Positions 62,156 through 64,000 of a stretch of DNA of 64,000 bases are shown here, piece by piece. The translations under genes and the position numbers were made by a program. Origin of the DNA: Sphingobium lactosutens (GTDB taxonomy: Bacteria; Pseudomonadota; Alphaproteobacteria; Sphingomonadales; Sphingomonadaceae); contig NZ_QJQX01000052.1 of NCBI RefSeq assembly GCF_013393185.1, positions 124,001 through 188,000 of the forward strand. The letters are read 5' to 3'. The notes beneath the pieces are model-generated. The model was not told the origin of the DNA, searched no databases, and worked only from the letters and a program-made list of their open reading frames with translations. Each line of letters starts with the position of its first letter. Position 1 is the stretch's first letter.

Positions 62156-63319
62156 ATGAAGAAAAGCGTTGCAGTCCTCCTCGCCGCCGGGCTGCTGGCC
62201 CAGCCGCTGATCGCGGCCGCGCCGCCCTATACCAGCGAAGCGCCGATCGCCTATATGAAGGATCTGTCGTCGGGCGCGGTGCTCTACGACAAGGGCGGCG
62301 AAACACGCATGCCGCCGGCATCGATGGCGAAGATGATGACGGCGCATGTCGCCTTCCGCCTGATCCAGAAGGGTGAACTGAAGCTCGACACCAAGTTCAC
62401 CGTGCGCCCGGAAACCTGGAAGCAGTGGCATGGCCCGCAGGCCGGATCGACGATGTTCCTGTCGGTCGGCGAGCAGGTGTCGGTCGAAAACCTGCTGCAC
62501 GGCATCGTCACCCTGTCCGGCAATGACGCCTGCGTCGTGCTGGCAGAGGGCATTGCCGGCACCGAACAGGCCTTCGTCGCCCTGATGAATGAAGAAGCCA
62601 AGCGCCTTGGCCTCAACAACAGCCATTTCGGCACCAGCAATGGCTGGCCGGATGAAGGCGTCACCTATGTCACCGCCGAGGATCTGGCGAAGCTGGCGCA
62701 GGCGACGGTCGAGGAAACGCCCGATCTCTATAAGCGCTTCTACGCCACCCGTTCCTTCACCTGGGGCAAGACCATGGGCGGGTCTGACATCAACCAGGGG
62801 AACCGGAACCCGATCCTGGGCAAGATCGCCGGCGCCGATGGCCTGAAGACCGGCCATACCGAGGAAGCCGGTTTCGGCTTCACCGGTTCAGCCGAGCAGG
62901 ATGGCCGCCGTCTGGTGATGGTGGTAGCCGGCCTGACCAGTTCCAACCAGCGTATCGCAGAATCCGTGCGCTTCATGGACTGGGGCTTCAAGGCGTGGAA
63001 GGCCCAGCCGCTGTTCAAGAAGGGCCAGACCGTCGAGACGGCGGAGGTCCAGCTGGGCAGCGCGACCAGCGTGCCGCTGGTCGCGCCGCAGAATATGGCC
63101 GTCACCCTGCCGCGCACGGCATCGGCCAAGGTTCAGGTGAAGGTCGCCTACACCGGTCCGATCAAGGCGCCGATCGCCAAGGGCCAGCAGATCGCTCAGC
63201 TCATCATCCAGACGCCCGACACGCCGCCGCAGATCATGCCGCTGGTGGCTGGCGAGGATATCGCCGAGGCAGGCATTTTCGGCCGCCTGTGGAACGGCAT
63301 GAAGTCGCTGTTCGGGTGA
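62156..63319 (+). CDS. D-alanyl-D-alanine carboxypeptidase (penicillin-binding protein 5-like)
   Basis: This 387-aa periplasmic enzyme trims the terminal D-Ala of stem peptides. Signal peptide MKKSVAVLLAAGLLAQPLIA; active-site SMAK (SxxK) in PPASMAKMMTAHV, SGN in TLSGNDACVVLAE and KTG in DGLKTGHTEEAGF. The C-terminal domain and an amphipathic tail ending GRLWNGMKSLFG resemble membrane-associated PBP5 (DacA). The ATG at 62156 is used; the stop overlaps the tmk GTG. Confidence 0.93.
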   Translation: MKKSVAVLLAAGLLAQPLIAAAPPYTSEAPIAYMKDLSSGAVLYDKGGETRMPPASMAKMMTAHVAFRLIQKGELKLDTKFTVRPETWKQWHGPQAGSTMFLSVGEQVSVENLLHGIVTLSGNDACVVLAEGIAGTEQAFVALMNEEAKRLGLNNSHFGTSNGWPDEGVTYVTAEDLAKLAQATVEETPDLYKRFYATRSFTWGKTMGGSDINQGNRNPILGKIAGADGLKTGHTEEAGFGFTGSAEQDGRRLVMVVAGLTSSNQRIAESVRFMDWGFKAWKAQPLFKKGQTVETAEVQLGSATSVPLVAPQNMAVTLPRTASAKVQVKVAYTGPIKAPIAKGQQIAQLIIQTPDTPPQIMPLVAGEDIAEAGIFGRLWNGMKSLFG

Positions 63320-63942
63320 GTCCCGGCCGTTTCATCACGCTGGAAGGCGGGGAGGGGGCCGGCAAGTCGACGCAGTTGCGCGCGCTCGCCGCCGCATTGC
63401 GCGCGCGCGCGATCGACGTCGTCGAAACGCGCGAACCGGGCGGGAGCGAGGGTGCGGAGGCGATCCGCGCGCTGCTGCTGACGGGCCGCGCCGATCGCTG
63501 GAGTCCCCGCGCCGAGGCCCTGCTGTTCGCGGCGGCGCGCGCGGATCATATCGAAAAGACGATCCGACCGGCGCTGAAACGGGGCGCCTGGGTGCTGTCA
63601 GACCGCTTTCTGGATTCGAGCCGCGCCTATCAGGGGCAGGGCGAGCTGACCGACGCCGACATAATGACACTGCATCGGATTGGCAGCGCAGGCTATCTGC
63701 CCGATCGGACCTTGCTGCTGACGCTCCCCGAGGAAGAGGCGACGGGCCGGGCAAAGGCGCGCGACGGTGACGTTTCCGACCGGATCGGCGGCCGCGCCAG
63801 CGACTTTCATCGGGCCGTGGCCAATGCCTTCACCCGCTTCGCGCGGGACGAGACCGATCGTGTCCACGCCGTCGACGCCTCTGGCCCGGCCGAGGTCGTG
63901 ACGGTCAGGCTGCTAGAAGCGATCGAAGACCTGCTGCCATGA
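63316..63942 (+). CDS. tmk: thymidylate kinase
   Basis: This 208-aa enzyme phosphorylates dTMP to dTDP. The P-loop is LEGGEGAGKSTQLR, with TREPGGSEGAE and LSDRFLDSSRAYQGQGEL. The GTG at 63316 overlaps the D,D-carboxypeptidase stop (GTGA). The next gene, holB, overlaps by 4 bp, the usual tmk-holB order. Confidence 0.95.
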   Translation: MSPGRFITLEGGEGAGKSTQLRALAAALRARAIDVVETREPGGSEGAEAIRALLLTGRADRWSPRAEALLFAAARADHIEKTIRPALKRGAWVLSDRFLDSSRAYQGQGELTDADIMTLHRIGSAGYLPDRTLLLTLPEEEATGRAKARDGDVSDRIGGRASDFHRAVANAFTRFARDETDRVHAVDASGPAEVVTVRLLEAIEDLLP

Positions 63943-64000
63943 CGCTGCTTCTGAGCCATGATGCGCAGGCCCGAACATTGATGGCCGCGGCGCAGGGCGG
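63939..64000 (+). CDS. holB: DNA polymerase III delta' subunit (N-terminal fragment)
   Basis: Only the first 20 codons are present: MTLLLSHDAQARTLMAAAQG. The ATG overlaps the tmk stop (ATGA) and tmk-holB is a standard pair; the clamp-loader identity rests on this order, as the sequence itself is too short. Confidence 0.6.
   Translation, partial: MTLLLSHDAQARTLMAAAQG

Noticed and set aside
1..64000. CRISPR arrays, rRNA genes and IS elements
   Set aside because: No regularly spaced repeats, no rRNA sequence and no transposase gene were seen in the window.

Overview
The window is a high-GC chromosomal segment from an alphaproteobacterium, most likely a sphingomonad (Sphingobium/Sphingomonas-like). 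The protein families and gene order point that way: hslVU, entericidin, a DivL-like pseudo-kinase followed by tsaE-amgK-murU-addB-addA-trxA, argJ near secA, and mltB-rlpA-dacA-tmk-holB. This assignment is an inference from gene content; no 16S rRNA lies in the window.

Positions 1-36,700 are mostly core genes. They include the HslVU protease (hslU cut by the left edge), tRNA-Val(CAC), a secreted dipeptidyl peptidase IV, asd, an M2 zinc dipeptidase, a diguanylate cyclase, AMP nucleosidase, a peroxiredoxin, YqgE and ahcY. These are followed by a tightly coupled block for cell-cycle signalling (DivL-like), tRNA modification (TsaE), cell-wall recycling (AmgK, MurU) and double-strand-break repair (AddB, AddA), then thioredoxin, argJ, a GT39-like membrane glycosyltransferase, secA, a PilZ protein and a DUF2189 membrane protein. 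Positions 36,698-41,719 hold a minus-strand haem-copper oxidase operon (subunits II, I, two subunit III-type proteins, subunit IV and an anchored cytochrome c), laid out like the coxMNOP-type alternative oxidases. A MarR-GNAT fusion regulator with a perfect palindromic operator follows.

Positions 43,240-59,916 are an integrated element of about 16.7 kb in the 3' end of tRNA-Ser(TGA). It is bounded by an exact 19-bp direct repeat and starts with a P4-type tyrosine integrase. It has a phage-style divergent repressor/Cro-like switch at about 53.9 kb. A rightward early operon of small, mostly 4-bp-overlapping genes includes a large ParB-like protein and ends in AlpA. Leftward behind the repressor lie a zinc-ribbon membrane protein, a membrane protein, and a coupled pair (328-aa soluble protein plus 185-aa four-helix membrane protein) that I do not recognise. 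The element also carries a HigBA-type toxin-antitoxin, a LexA-like wHTH regulator, a DUF3164 (Mu-like) protein, two tail-protein-like fragments, and a Com zinc-finger protein directly upstream of a Dam methyltransferase. I see no terminase, portal, capsid or lysis gene, so it is a phage satellite or a reduced prophage rather than a complete phage.

After attR the chromosome resumes with mltB, an RlpA/SPOR protein, a D,D-carboxypeptidase, tmk and the start of holB. The best candidates for undescribed biology are the satellite-like element itself, the unknown two-gene module at 51,063-52,603 behind the repressor, and the repeated 23-bp regulatory motif inside the element.
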